Of a DNA stretch of 64,000 nt, positions 1 through 8,632 are shown piece by piece. How positions within the stretch are numbered: the first letter of the stretch is position 1; each line of letters opens with the position of its first letter. A program made the translations under genes and the position numbers. The notes below the pieces were generated by a model. It saw only the letters and a list, made by a program, of their open reading frames with translations, did no database searches and had not been told where the DNA came from. The DNA is from Pseudomonas asgharzadehiana (GTDB lineage Bacteria > Pseudomonadota > Gammaproteobacteria > Pseudomonadales > Pseudomonadaceae): positions 4,340,001 to 4,404,000 of the forward strand of contig NZ_CP077079.1 of assembly GCF_019139815.1 (NCBI RefSeq). The letters run 5' to 3'.

Positions 1-754
1 CCAGCGCCAGGGTGGCGTAGTTGAGCAGCGCCAGGCCAACCGCGCCCCAGACCAATGGCCATGGGCCGCGCAGGAAGCGGCGCAGGCCTTGGTGTTCGCT
101 TTGCACGCCGTGTTCATGCTGGCCGTGGCGGCGTTTTTCGAGGCGGACGGTGACGGCGGCGATGAGTGCGAACATCGCCAGGCTGGCGAACAAGGCCGGT
201 ATGACGCCAAAACTGTTGACGATCGATACCGCCGGGAACGCAGGCAGTGCGAACCACCAGTCCACATGATGAGTGGCGATCAGCGAACCGCAGATAAAGA
301 ACAGCAACGTCACCAGCATGCGCGCATTACCACCGCCCACGGTGAACAGCGTGCCCGACGCACAACCGCCGCCCAGTTGCATGCCGATGCCGAAAATAAA
401 CGCACCAAACACCACGGAGACACCGGCCGGCGCGACCAGCCCGACCACCGGCTGCCCGAACAAGGTCCCCGCCCCCAGCGCCGGGAAGAACAGCAAGACC
501 GCCAGCGCCAGCATCACCATCTGCGCGCGCAAACCGGCGCCACGGCGTTCGTTGATGAACACACGCCAGGCCGAGGTGAAGCCGAAAGCGGCGTGGTAGA
601 GGGTCAGGCCCAATGCGGCACCGACCACCAGCAACAGCACCTGGCGCGAGCCGACGCTGGCTTGCAAAAACAAGGCGCCCAGCACCAGGACGATAAAGGC
701 CACCAGCGGCGCAAAGGGTTTGCGCGTGGCGGCGATAGGCAAGGAGGTACTCAT
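1..754 (-). CDS. YeeE/YedE-family sulfur transporter (partial, C-terminus outside window)
   Basis: The minus-strand reading frame starts with ATG at 754 and runs off the left edge without a stop. The roughly 250 residues seen are strongly hydrophobic, with about six to seven membrane segments. They contain the glycine/cysteine-rich signature GIGMQLGGGCASGTLFTVGG, followed by a second glycine-rich turn. This Cys-containing motif is typical of the YeeE/YedE (TsuA-like) family of inner-membrane proteins that take up thiosulfate or related sulfur compounds. Family membership is clear; the substrate is inferred. A charged His/Glu-rich linker follows around residues 205-225, as in longer fused members. 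Upstream, 755-929 is a 175-base gap with no gene I can support. Confidence 0.85.
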   Translation of the reverse strand, partial: MSTSLPIAATRKPFAPLVAFIVLVLGALFLQASVGSRQVLLLVVGAALGLTLYHAAFGFTSAWRVFINERRGAGLRAQMVMLALAVLLFFPALGAGTLFGQPVVGLVAPAGVSVVFGAFIFGIGMQLGGGCASGTLFTVGGGNARMLVTLLFFICGSLIATHHVDWWFALPAFPAVSIVNSFGVIPALFASLAMFALIAAVTVRLEKRRHGQHEHGVQSEHQGLRRFLRGPWPLVWGAVGLALLNYATLAL

Positions 755-929
755 GGCGTATCTCGGTGGGTGGGTAGGAACGGGTTGCGAAGCGGGTGAG
801 TATAAACCCAGACCGGCACTGGGCTGTCGCTTCAGCGCGGCCGGGATGCGCGCGACTCGGTTCGGCGGGTGTACCGAGGCTGCGCAAGCGCTGGCGAGGG
901 CAGCGAACACAGTCACTGCCGCACCGCTG

Positions 930-1727
930 TCAGCCGCGCCCCACCGATCCCGACACGGGAAGGTTACCCAGCAACTTGAGCCCGGTGGTCTTCACAAAGG
1001 TGTCGTAGTCCATCGGCCGCTGGATACGCGTTTCGGCGTTGGGCAGCACATACGCCCAGGCCCGCTTGGACGAAGCGTCGTACACCAGTTTGAACAGCCG
1101 CGTCGGCACCCACACCTGGTTATCGCCGATGGTGCCGTAACCGGCATCGAACAACGGCCCGGTGAACACATACACGTCACCGCCGGCGCGTACGGCGAAT
1201 TTGCGCACATCGGCCTCGACCTTGCTCCAGATCTTGCGGTTGTTGGTGGGGTCTTGCGGCACCATGTTCGACAGCGCAAAAGACTGGGCCATGGCTTTGG
1301 CGTCGGGGGCATCGGCGGCCGGGGACTGATGCCCGCGGTCCATGGCCGGGTGTTGGCCGTGGTAGTCGCTCAACTCCGCGCGCCCTGCCTTGGGGATGCG
1401 CGGGTCGGCGTAGAAATGGTTGGTGCGTTCTTCGCCTTTGGCGTCGTTGAGCTGGCGCGCGTTGAGGCGTTCGACCACCAGCAGCGGGGTCTTGCTGGTT
1501 TGTGAATACAGCACGGCAAAATGGTCGGAGCACAGCGCCAGCGGTTTCATGCTGGCGGGGACGGTCGCGGTTTTGATCGGCGTGGCGGTCGGGAAAATAT
1601 CGGCGCAGCTGTCGAACGAAAGGCGTTGTTCCTGGCTGGAATAGAGGTCCATCGCACCCCGGGCGTGCGCCCCGGTGGACAGCAGAAAAAAGGCCGAGAG
1701 CCCGATAGCAATGTTGCGTAAGTGCAT
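930..1727 (-). CDS. Secreted DNA/RNA non-specific endonuclease (DRGH family)
   Basis: A 265-residue protein. The ATG at 1727 is chosen because it begins a classic signal peptide (MHLRNIAIGL, hydrophobic core, cleavage near AHARG); the longer upstream extension has no such feature. The catalytic motif DRGH lies at residues 130-133, with His133 as the general base. The metal-binding stretch NMVPQDPTNNRKIW follows, giving Asn163 and Glu171 in the family spacing. This is the ββα-metal NucA/EndA-type nuclease fold, which cuts single- and double-stranded DNA and RNA outside the cytoplasm. It lies 34 bases downstream of the MFS gene on the same strand, so co-transcription is possible. A role in nutrient scavenging or DNA degradation is inferred. 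Confidence 0.9.
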   Translation of the reverse strand: MHLRNIAIGLSAFFLLSTGAHARGAMDLYSSQEQRLSFDSCADIFPTATPIKTATVPASMKPLALCSDHFAVLYSQTSKTPLLVVERLNARQLNDAKGEERTNHFYADPRIPKAGRAELSDYHGQHPAMDRGHQSPAADAPDAKAMAQSFALSNMVPQDPTNNRKIWSKVEADVRKFAVRAGGDVYVFTGPLFDAGYGTIGDNQVWVPTRLFKLVYDASSKRAWAYVLPNAETRIQRPMDYDTFVKTTGLKLLGNLPVSGSVGRG

Positions 1728-1761
1728 GTTTTTAAATCTTATCGTGAGGATTGAGCGGGAC

Positions 1762-3027
1762 CTATGGACCCTCACATTGCACTTTAGTGCTGGCCCTGGC
1801 GGTTGCGCTGGCGTTTCCAGCCGCCGCCGGCCCATCGGCAGACCGTTTTCCCGGTTTGAAGCCATGGGCCCGCGCCGTCCACGCGATACTCAGCGCCACG
1901 CCCACCAACACCAGCATCGCCCACGCAAACGCAGCCACGCCCCAGGTGTCCAGCAACACCCCACCCAGTACGCCGCTGCCGGCAATTGCGCTGTTCCACG
2001 CCACCACGTTCAACGACAACGCCACATCAGCGCCCTCGCCCGCCGCATCCGCCAGCGCGGTTTGCAACAACGTGGCGGCGCCGCCAAAGCTCAGGCCCCA
2101 TACCGCCACGCCGAGGTAGATCACCTCAGGCATTGCTCCCAGCAAACCGAACACCACACAGACCAGCGCAAACGTCGCCAGGCTCGCCAACACGGTGTTG
2201 CGCAGCAACGGCTCGACCAATCGGGCGGTGATCCAGATACCCGCCAGCGCGGCGATCCCGAACACCAGCAACACCAGATCCACACGCTCGGCCAACCCCG
2301 CCGGCGCCAAGAACGGTGCGATGTAGGTGTACAAAATGTTGTGCGCTAGCATCCAACTGATCACCACCGCCAGCACCGGGCGCACGCCGGGCGTGGTCAG
2401 CACTTTGCCCAACGACAGCCGTTGATTCGCGGGTTGTGGTGCGTAGTCCGGCACTGTCACCAGCACCCACGCGATCAATATCAGGGTCAGCCCCGACATC
2501 AGGCCAAACGTGGTACGCCACCCCACCCACCCACCTAACCAAGTGCCCAGCGGTACGCCTAATGACAGCGCAATCGGCGTACCGACCATTGCCAGCGCCA
2601 GCGCCTTGCCCTGTTGATGCGGCTCGACCATGCGTCGTGCGTAACCGGCCAATAGGCTCCAGGCCAAACCCGCCACCGCCCCGGCAAAAAAACGCGCCAC
2701 CAGGGTCACGCCATAGTGGGAGGACAACGCCGTAATCGAATTGAACAGCAAAAAACCGACGACGGTCAGCAGCAACACATTGCGCCGACGCCAGCCACGG
2801 GTGGCGATGGTCATGGGGATCACCGCCAGCACCGAACCCAGCGCGTAGGCCGTGACCATCTGCCCGGCCATCGACGGCGAGATCGCCAGGCCTTCGCTGA
2901 TCAACGGCAAAAGGCCGGCGGGCAGGGTTTCAGTGACGATGCAGATGAAGCCGGTCATGGCCAGGGCGAGCAAAGCGCCGACGGGCAAGCGTTCGGATGA
3001 AGCCGATAGGGCCAGTGAGGCGGTCAT
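1762..3027 (-). CDS. MFS efflux transporter (DHA1-like)
   Basis: A 421-residue protein with about twelve membrane helices. It begins at ATG 3027, preceded by an AAGGAG-type ribosome site. The start region has the pattern of DHA1-type drug or metabolite exporters of the major facilitator superfamily, including TETLPAGLLPLI in helix 1. The loop after helix 2 carries TRGWRRRNVLL, equivalent to the MFS motif A region. It is divergently transcribed from a TetR regulator at 3150, and the gap holds a strong inverted repeat, so TetR repression of this pump is the likely arrangement. The substrate cannot be read from the sequence. Confidence 0.87.
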   Translation of the reverse strand: MTASLALSASSERLPVGALLALAMTGFICIVTETLPAGLLPLISEGLAISPSMAGQMVTAYALGSVLAVIPMTIATRGWRRRNVLLLTVVGFLLFNSITALSSHYGVTLVARFFAGAVAGLAWSLLAGYARRMVEPHQQGKALALAMVGTPIALSLGVPLGTWLGGWVGWRTTFGLMSGLTLILIAWVLVTVPDYAPQPANQRLSLGKVLTTPGVRPVLAVVISWMLAHNILYTYIAPFLAPAGLAERVDLVLLVFGIAALAGIWITARLVEPLLRNTVLASLATFALVCVVFGLLGAMPEVIYLGVAVWGLSFGGAATLLQTALADAAGEGADVALSLNVVAWNSAIAGSGVLGGVLLDTWGVAAFAWAMLVLVGVALSIAWTARAHGFKPGKRSADGPAAAGNASATARASTKVQCEGP

Positions 3028-3051
3028 GTGAAGCTCCTTGGAGGCAGACTT

Positions 3052-3123
3052 AAATACTGATCGATACAAATGTTGCAGGCGCGCACCGCGCGTTGTCAAC
3101 GACTTATGTATCGAATAGTATTT
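3052..3123. promoter_or_regulatory. Paired inverted-repeat operator between MFS and TetR genes
   Basis: Two 22-base arms, at 3052-3073 and 3102-3123, are inverted copies of each other with 18 of 22 positions matching. Each arm includes TGTATCGA and AGTATTT. They sit inside the 122-base divergent intergenic region. The arrangement suggests two binding sites for the TetR protein encoded at 3150, controlling both promoters. The repeat is seen directly; the binding protein is inferred. Confidence 0.6.
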
Positions 3124-3149
3124 ATCTCGCTTTCCACAGGAGACCTCCC

Positions 3150-3791
3150 ATGGCAAAAATGGGCCGCCCGCGTAACTTCGATCGTGAACAGGCCGTGGAA
3201 CAGGCGCTGCACCTGTTCTGGCAGCATGGCTATGACGCCACTTCCCTCGCCCAGCTCAAGGCCGGCCTGGGCGGCGGCATTTCCGCGCCGAGTTTTTACG
3301 CCGCGTTCGGCTCCAAAGAAGCACTCTTCGAGGAGTGCGTGCAGCGTTACTTGGCCACCTACGCCCAAGTCACCGAATGCCTGTGGGACGAATCCCTATT
3401 GCCGCGTCAAGCCATCGAAACCGCGCTGCGCCAATCGGCGCGCATGCAATGCGAAGACGGCCACCCCAAAGGCTGCATGGTGGCACTCGGCGTGATGAGT
3501 GCGCCGAGCCCGGAAAACGCGCGGGTGGCGGATGCGCTGACCCAGTCGCGGCTGCGCACGCGCGCAGGGATCGTGGCGTGTGTGGAACGCGCGGTACGCC
3601 TGGGCCAGTTGCCAGCGCACACTCAGGTGAGCGTGATGGCCACAGTGTTCGATAGTTTCTTGCAGGGTGTTTCGATCCTCGCGCGCGACGGTGTGCCGGC
3701 GCAAACCATCGATGCCGCGATCAGCCGGCTCCTGCGCACCTGGGATGTCGCGGCGTCGATCACGCCTGCGTCGCCCCATTCGAAGGCTTAA
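3150..3791 (+). CDS. TetR-family transcriptional regulator
   Basis: A 213-residue protein. ATG 3150 is preferred over an upstream in-frame ATG because CAGGAG lies eight bases before it and homologues begin with MGRPRNFDRE-like sequence. The N-terminal 60 residues form the TetR DNA-binding domain (RNFDREQAVEQALHLFWQHG, then a recognition helix region APSFYAAFGSKEALF). The C-terminal half is helical and ligand-binding. It is divergent from the MFS gene and very likely represses it until an effector binds; this is an inference from gene order and the paired inverted repeat. Confidence 0.9.
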   Translation: MAKMGRPRNFDREQAVEQALHLFWQHGYDATSLAQLKAGLGGGISAPSFYAAFGSKEALFEECVQRYLATYAQVTECLWDESLLPRQAIETALRQSARMQCEDGHPKGCMVALGVMSAPSPENARVADALTQSRLRTRAGIVACVERAVRLGQLPAHTQVSVMATVFDSFLQGVSILARDGVPAQTIDAAISRLLRTWDVAASITPASPHSKA

Positions 3792-3845
3792 CTACAAATC
3801 AGTGCTGGCCACGCTTGCTTTCGTTGATGGCACACCGCTAATCTT

Positions 3846-3864
3846 GCGAATAATTCTTATCCGC
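3846..3864 (+). promoter_or_regulatory. Fur box-like operator
   Basis: GCGAATAATTCTTATCCGC is a near-perfect palindrome (GCGAATAA / TTATCCGC, seven of eight pairs) resembling the Fur consensus GATAATGATAATCATTATC. It lies 14 bases before the FecI-like start codon. Iron repression of the sigma factor by Fur is the expected regulation for this gene arrangement. Confidence 0.6.
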
Positions 3865-3878
3865 AGACGTAACTTCCG

Positions 3879-4400
3879 ATGTCGGCCAGCGACCTTCCCT
3901 TGAACCAGGCTGTCCATGCGCTCTACACCGAGCACCATGGCTGGTTGTTCGGCTGGCTGCGAAAAAAACTCGGTTGCCCGCAAAACGCGGCGGACCTCTC
4001 CCACGACACCTTTATGCGCATCCTCGCGTCACGCGAGGCCCTGGGCGCCATGCGCGAACCACGGGCGTTCTTGACGACCACGGCGCGCCACCTGATCATC
4101 GACCGCGCGCGCCGCCGTCAGTTGGAAGGCACCTATCTGCGCGAGCTGGCGCTGACCATCGAGATCATGGAGCAGTGCCAGCAATCGCCGGAGCAGATCC
4201 TCGTCACCCTCGAGGCACTGGAACAGATCGCCTTCGTACTCGACGGCCTGGCCCTGAACGCGCGGCAGGCGTTCCTGCTGTACTTCCTCGAAGGCCTGCG
4301 CCAAAGCGACATCGCCCGCCGCCTGGGGATTTCCGAGCGCATGGTGCGCAAGCACCTGATGAACGCCTTGCTGCACTGCCACCATGCGCTGGATGTATGA
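3879..4400 (+). CDS. FecI-like ECF sigma factor
   Basis: A 173-residue protein with the two conserved ECF sigma regions. Region 2 spans about residues 12-80 (LYTEHHGWLFGWLRKKLG, DLSHDTFMRIL, then ARHLIIDRARRR). Region 4 spans about residues 115-170 (LNARQAFLLYFLEGLRQSDI and a helix-turn-helix GISERMVRKHL). It belongs to the iron-starvation sigma class that transcribes a nearby TonB receptor gene when signalled by FecR. Its stop codon overlaps the start of fecR as ATGA, so the two are translationally coupled. A Fur box precedes it. Confidence 0.92.
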   Translation: MSASDLPLNQAVHALYTEHHGWLFGWLRKKLGCPQNAADLSHDTFMRILASREALGAMREPRAFLTTTARHLIIDRARRRQLEGTYLRELALTIEIMEQCQQSPEQILVTLEALEQIAFVLDGLALNARQAFLLYFLEGLRQSDIARRLGISERMVRKHLMNALLHCHHALDV

Positions 4401-5347
4401 ACGCCGACCTCGATCAACAGGCCGCCAACTGGGTAATCCGCCTGAGCGAAGGCGACCTCAGCGAACGCGAGCAACAGCAGTTCGAACGCTGGAGAGCCGC
4501 CGACCCACGGCATGCGGCGGCGTTCGAGCGCCTGCAAGGGTTCGTGGGGCGCTTGCAGGCGTTGCGCCCGCAACAGGCGCCGGTGCAGGCCGCACTGGAA
4601 GCCGCCCGGGTACGCCGACGCAACCCGAGCGGTCGGGTGTTGCTGGGCCTGTTGCTGGCGTTGCCGGTGGCCCTGGCGCTGCGGGCCTACCCGCCGAGCT
4701 ATCTGTTGGCCGACCAGCGCACCGCCCCGGCGCAATGGCAGCAGGTCAACCTGGACGACGGCTCGCAACTGACTCTTGGTGGCAACAGCGCCGTAGACCT
4801 GACCTTCAATGGCCAGCAACGCCAGGTGCGCTTGCTGCGCGGTGAAATCCTGGTGCAGGTGGCCCACGATGCCGCGCGGCCGTTTGTGGTGGTGACCGAC
4901 GACGGCCAGATGCGCGCCCTCGGCACGCGTTTCACGGTCAAGCGCGAAGCACCGGGTACGCTGCTGACCCTGCTCGAGTCAACGGTCGCAGCCACCGATG
5001 CCGGCCATCACGCCACGGTGAACGTCAGCGCGGGCGAGCAGGCGCGCATCACGCCAAACGCGGTGACACGCGTGGGCAAGGTTGACCCGCGCACCCTGAA
5101 CGACGCCTGGCAATACCATCAGTTGGTGGTACAGGACCGACCGTTGCCAGAGGTCCTCGATGAACTCGCACGCCAATATGGCGGCCATCTGCAGTTCGAT
5201 CGCGAGCAACTGGCCGACCTGCGCGTATCCGCCGTCTTGCCCTTGGATAACCCGCGCCGCGCCCTGCAACTGATTGCCGATGGCCTGCCGGTGCGCATCC
5301 GCGCGTTCAGCCCGTTGTGGCTGCGGATCGAGCGTCACGAAAAATAA
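4397..5347 (+). CDS. FecR-like anti-sigma/sigma regulator
   Basis: A 316-residue protein starting at ATG 4397, overlapping the sigma gene by four bases. Residues 1-50 are the cytoplasmic FecR N-terminal domain (QQAANWVIRLSEGDLSERE, WRAADPRHAAAFERL). One membrane helix lies near residue 80 (VLLGLLLALPVALALRAY). The periplasmic FecR domain follows (VNLDDGSQLTLGGNSAVDL). The C-terminal 70 residues resemble an STN-type domain (LPEVLDELARQYGGHL), as is usual for this family. It should relay the state of the receptor encoded downstream to the sigma factor. Confidence 0.9.
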   Translation: MNADLDQQAANWVIRLSEGDLSEREQQQFERWRAADPRHAAAFERLQGFVGRLQALRPQQAPVQAALEAARVRRRNPSGRVLLGLLLALPVALALRAYPPSYLLADQRTAPAQWQQVNLDDGSQLTLGGNSAVDLTFNGQQRQVRLLRGEILVQVAHDAARPFVVVTDDGQMRALGTRFTVKREAPGTLLTLLESTVAATDAGHHATVNVSAGEQARITPNAVTRVGKVDPRTLNDAWQYHQLVVQDRPLPEVLDELARQYGGHLQFDREQLADLRVSAVLPLDNPRRALQLIADGLPVRIRAFSPLWLRIERHEK

Positions 5348-5413
5348 TCGCGCAGGCCGGGTTCCGCTTTTACGTACTGCCCCGTCAAGGAAGAAAGCAC
5401 CTCAATAACAGGA

Positions 5414-7834
5414 ATGTCTTCCATGCCGCGCCACTTCCAGCGTTCCCCCTTGCCCCTCGCCCTGGCGATCAACCTGGCCAGCGTTGCCGCGCTGAGCCTG
5501 GCCCTGTGCAGCCCGGCTGCCGCGCAAGAGGCGGCGCGTTATGCCATCGCCGCGGGGCCGCTCGGCCCGGCGCTGAACCTGTTCGCCCAGCAGGCCCATG
5601 TGGCGTTGTTGTTCGACAGCAAAACCGTCGCCGGTTTGACTACGGCTGGCCTGCACGGTGAGTTCCCGATCAACCAGGGCTTTGCCCAACTGCTGAGCGG
5701 CAGTGGTTTGCAGGCTGCGCAAGGCGCCAATGGCTATGTACTGGTGCCGGTCAACACCAGCGGCTCGCTGGAACTGGGGCTGACGTCGATTACGGGCCTG
5801 ACCGAAGAACGCAGCACCGAGCACGTCAAGGGCTACGTGGCCACGCGTAACCTGAGTGCTACCAAGACCGACACGCCGATCATCGAAACCCCGCAATCGC
5901 TGTCGGTGGTCACCAGCGATGAGATCCGCGATCGGCAATCGGAAACCCTCTCGCAAACCCTTGACCTGACGCCGGGGTTCACCAGCCAACCCACCAGTTT
6001 CAACCGCACCTCGGACCGTTTCCGCATTCGCGGCTTCGACGTGGAGTCGGCCACCGGTGGCTCCCTGCGCGATGGCCTGCGCCTGCAAAACAACTCGTAC
6101 GATGGCGTACAGGAACCCTATGGGCTGGAACGCGCCGAGGTGATTCGCGGCGCGGCGTCGGTACTGTACGGGCAGCTCTCGCCCGGCGGGTTGATCAACA
6201 CCGTGAGCAAGCGCCCCAGCCAAACGCCTTACCATGAGCTCAACCTGCAGGCCGGGCAGAACAACCGTAAACAACTGTCCGCCGACTTCACCGGCCCGCT
6301 GGGCGACAGCGACACCCTGAGTTACCGCCTGACCCTGCTCGACCGCAAGAGCGACACCGCCGCCGACCATATCCGCAACGACAAGGTCTACGTCGCGCCG
6401 GCCCTGACCTGGCAGCCCAACGACGACACCTCGCTGACCTTGTTGTCGTTCTACCAGAAGACTGAAACCGGCTTCTCCGCGCCCCTGCCCTATCAACTGA
6501 CCAAGGGCGTGGGCAGCGGCCGGTTCCAGATCGGCCGCCACGACTTTATCGGTGAACCGGACTACGACGAAATGAACGGCGAGATGTCGGCGCTGGGCTA
6601 TGAGTTCGAGCACCGTTTCGATGAGCACACGCGCATCAGCCACAAGCTGCGCTACTACCAGTCGGACGTGACCTGGCGCTACCTGCAGGTCAACATCGCC
6701 GGCAACAACATCGCCACCGCGCAGACCACCGGCCTGCTGCGCCGTCAATACAGCGACCGCGAAGAACGCTCGCGGGGCCTGGCCAGCGACACCCATATCG
6801 AAAGCAAATGGCAGTTCGGCGACTGGCAGCACACCTTCCTGCTGGGCTTCGATGGTTACGACACCAGCTACGACTCGCATAACTTTCGCGGCACCGCACA
6901 GCCGTTGAACCTGGCGACCTATCAATATGGCCAGCCGGTAGTGGTCAACACAAACCCCGCCACCGACCGTGGCTCGCAGATCGACACCCTGCAAAAAGGC
7001 ATCTACTTCCAGGACCAGATCAAGTTCGACGAACGCTGGATCCTGCTGTTGGGCGGCCGTCACGACTGGGCCGACCAGCACACCGAACTGTTCCGCAACG
7101 GGGTCGACAGCGGCAAAAGCGATGAAGCCACCACCTGGCGCGCCGGCCTGGTGTACAAGGCCGACAATGGCCTGGCGCCCTACATCAGCTACAGCGAATC
7201 GTTCTTTCCGGTGGCCGGCACCAACAAGGCCGAAGAGAGCTTTATTCCCACCGAAGGCAAGCAGTATGAAATCGGTATCCGCTATCAACCCGAAGGCAGC
7301 GCCACGCTGTTGAGCGCGGCGGTGTATCAGTTGGAACAGCGCAACGTGCTGAGCCAGGACCGCACCGACCTCAACTTCTCGGTACAGGTCGGCGAGGTGC
7401 GCTCGCGTGGTTTTGAACTGGAAGCCAAGACCGAAGCCACCCCCAACCTCAGCCTGATCGCGTCCTACGCCTACATCGACGCGCGCATCACAAAAAGCGA
7501 TATCGCCAGCGAAATCGGCCAACGCAGCGAAGACACTCCCTATCATCAGGCCGCCCTGTGGGCCGATTACCGCCTGGCGGCACTGGGTATCCCGCACCTG
7601 CGCATCGGCGGCGGCGCCCGCTACAAGGGCACCACCCAAGCCTCCGGCGTACCCTCGTCGATGCCCGCCTACACCCTGTACGACGCTCGCGCCAGTTATG
7701 AGCTCGACGAGCATTGGGAGGTCGCAGTCAACGCCAATAACGTCACCAACAAGCGCTACACCTATTGTGAATTCGCGATTTGCCGGTATGGGGATGAGCG
7801 GCAGTTGATCAGTTCGTTGACGTATCGCTGGTAA
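5414..7834 (+). CDS. TonB-dependent siderophore receptor with signalling domain
   Basis: An 806-residue outer-membrane receptor. It has a signal peptide ending near residue 37 (LCSPAAAQEA) and an N-terminal STN signalling domain at about residues 42-95 (AGPLGPALNLFAQQAHVALL). The plug domain follows at about 130-250 (ETPQSLSVVTSDEI; YGLERAEVIRGAASVLYGQL; SPGGLINTVSKRP), then a 22-strand-type barrel ending in the terminal aromatic RYGDERQLISSLTYRW. The length and sequence pattern are those of FoxA/FiuA-type hydroxamate siderophore receptors; the exact siderophore is not provable here. The STN domain and the preceding fecI-fecR genes indicate a cell-surface signalling system. A second in-frame ATG lies at 5423. 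Confidence 0.93.
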   Translation: MSSMPRHFQRSPLPLALAINLASVAALSLALCSPAAAQEAARYAIAAGPLGPALNLFAQQAHVALLFDSKTVAGLTTAGLHGEFPINQGFAQLLSGSGLQAAQGANGYVLVPVNTSGSLELGLTSITGLTEERSTEHVKGYVATRNLSATKTDTPIIETPQSLSVVTSDEIRDRQSETLSQTLDLTPGFTSQPTSFNRTSDRFRIRGFDVESATGGSLRDGLRLQNNSYDGVQEPYGLERAEVIRGAASVLYGQLSPGGLINTVSKRPSQTPYHELNLQAGQNNRKQLSADFTGPLGDSDTLSYRLTLLDRKSDTAADHIRNDKVYVAPALTWQPNDDTSLTLLSFYQKTETGFSAPLPYQLTKGVGSGRFQIGRHDFIGEPDYDEMNGEMSALGYEFEHRFDEHTRISHKLRYYQSDVTWRYLQVNIAGNNIATAQTTGLLRRQYSDREERSRGLASDTHIESKWQFGDWQHTFLLGFDGYDTSYDSHNFRGTAQPLNLATYQYGQPVVVNTNPATDRGSQIDTLQKGIYFQDQIKFDERWILLLGGRHDWADQHTELFRNGVDSGKSDEATTWRAGLVYKADNGLAPYISYSESFFPVAGTNKAEESFIPTEGKQYEIGIRYQPEGSATLLSAAVYQLEQRNVLSQDRTDLNFSVQVGEVRSRGFELEAKTEATPNLSLIASYAYIDARITKSDIASEIGQRSEDTPYHQAALWADYRLAALGIPHLRIGGGARYKGTTQASGVPSSMPAYTLYDARASYELDEHWEVAVNANNVTNKRYTYCEFAICRYGDERQLISSLTYRW

Positions 7835-7878
7835 TCGGGCTGGAACAAACCCCGTTGACATTCATAGGGCCAAACAAT

Positions 7879-7902
7879 AAAGGCGCTCCAAAGAGCGCCT
7901 TT
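7879..7902. terminator. Bidirectional terminator between receptor gene and ibpA
   Basis: A perfect 10-base stem, AAAGGCGCTC / GAGCGCCTTT, with loop CAAA sits between two convergent genes. It carries A/T tails on both sides, so it can terminate in either direction. Confidence 0.85.
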
Positions 7903-7915
7903 ATTCATCGCGACA

Positions 7916-8374
7916 TTACTGCTCGCTGATGGATTTCACCTCAGCCTTGGCCGCACCGCCAATCGCAATGCGCTTCGGCTTGGCTTCCTCCGGTACCACC
8001 CTGAGCAAGTCGATGCTCAGCAAACCGTTGGAGAGCTGTGCGCCCTGCACTTCGATGTGGTCGACCAGGCGGAACGACAGGCGGAACGCGCGCTGGGCGA
8101 TGCCCTGGTGCAGGTAGGTGATGTTTTCATCGTGTTCACGCTTGCCACCGGCGACGGTCAACACACCTTTTTCCACCTGGATCTCCAGGTCGTCCTCCAC
8201 CAGGCCGGCGGCTGCGATGACGATCCGGTAGTGGTCATCACCGTGCTTCTCGACGTTGTGAGGCGGATACGTGGTACCGGCCTCGCTGCGAAGCGCCGAT
8301 TCGAAAAGGTCGTTGAAACGGTCAAAGCCAACAGAATGGCGGAACAGTGGGGCCAACGAGAGAGTAGTAGCCAT
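7916..8374 (-). CDS. ibpA: Small heat-shock chaperone, Hsp20 family (IbpA)
   Basis: A 152-residue protein with the α-crystallin domain at about residues 37-130, including NVEKHGDDHYRIVIAAAGL and YLHQGIAQRAFRLSFRLVD. The N-terminal LSLAPLFRHSVGFDRFNDLF is the typical IbpA start. It is a holdase that binds unfolding proteins in the cytoplasm and hands them to DnaK/ClpB. Upstream are a heat-shock-like promoter and a short structured leader. The C-terminal tail after the domain includes KPKRIAIGG, the usual I-x-I type anchor region (RIAI). Confidence 0.93.
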   Translation of the reverse strand: MATTLSLAPLFRHSVGFDRFNDLFESALRSEAGTTYPPHNVEKHGDDHYRIVIAAAGLVEDDLEIQVEKGVLTVAGGKREHDENITYLHQGIAQRAFRLSFRLVDHIEVQGAQLSNGLLSIDLLRVVPEEAKPKRIAIGGAAKAEVKSISEQ

Positions 8375-8436
8375 TGCAAAATCTCCTGAGTTTTCTCCAA
8401 GTGATTTGATACGCGACCCGTATTCGGCATCGCGTA
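8375..8436 (-). promoter_or_regulatory. Putative ROSE-like RNA thermometer in the ibpA leader
   Basis: The leader read on the minus strand folds into a first hairpin, TACGCGA / TCGCGTA (8410-8436). A second weaker structure brings CTTG near the CAGGAG that contains the Shine-Dalgarno (AGGAG at 8383-8387). Short two-hairpin ROSE-like thermometers upstream of ibpA are known from Pseudomonas. The first stem is seen clearly; the masking of the ribosome site by the second is an inference from manual pairing. Confidence 0.45.
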
Positions 8437-8441
8437 AAACC

Positions 8442-8470
8442 TAAGTAGGTTCAGGCGAAAAAATTTCAAG
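8442..8470 (-). promoter_or_regulatory. Putative sigma-32 promoter of ibpA
   Basis: On the minus strand, CTTGAAA (8464-8470) matches the sigma-32 -35 element exactly. It is followed after 14 bases by CCTACTTA (8442-8449), a weak -10. Transcription would start close to the first leader hairpin, which fits a short 60-base leader. Confidence 0.5.
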
Positions 8471-8632
8471 CGGCGTCCCTAAAAATTTTTTTGCAGGGCT
8501 CTGATCCCGTGAATACAGGCCACAGCACCGACGGATGAGCAGTGCCGCGAGCAATCTTCCAGGGCCGCATAGCTAAACGGCAGTTCCTGACTAGACTGAT
8601 GAGCGCACAGACTTGGTCATGGGAATCGTTGG

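Noticed and set aside
5402..7861. An 819-residue open frame on the minus strand
   Set aside because: It is the complement of the TonB receptor gene; low-complexity Gly/Ala/Val composition and no domain. The plus frame has signal peptide, plug and barrel.
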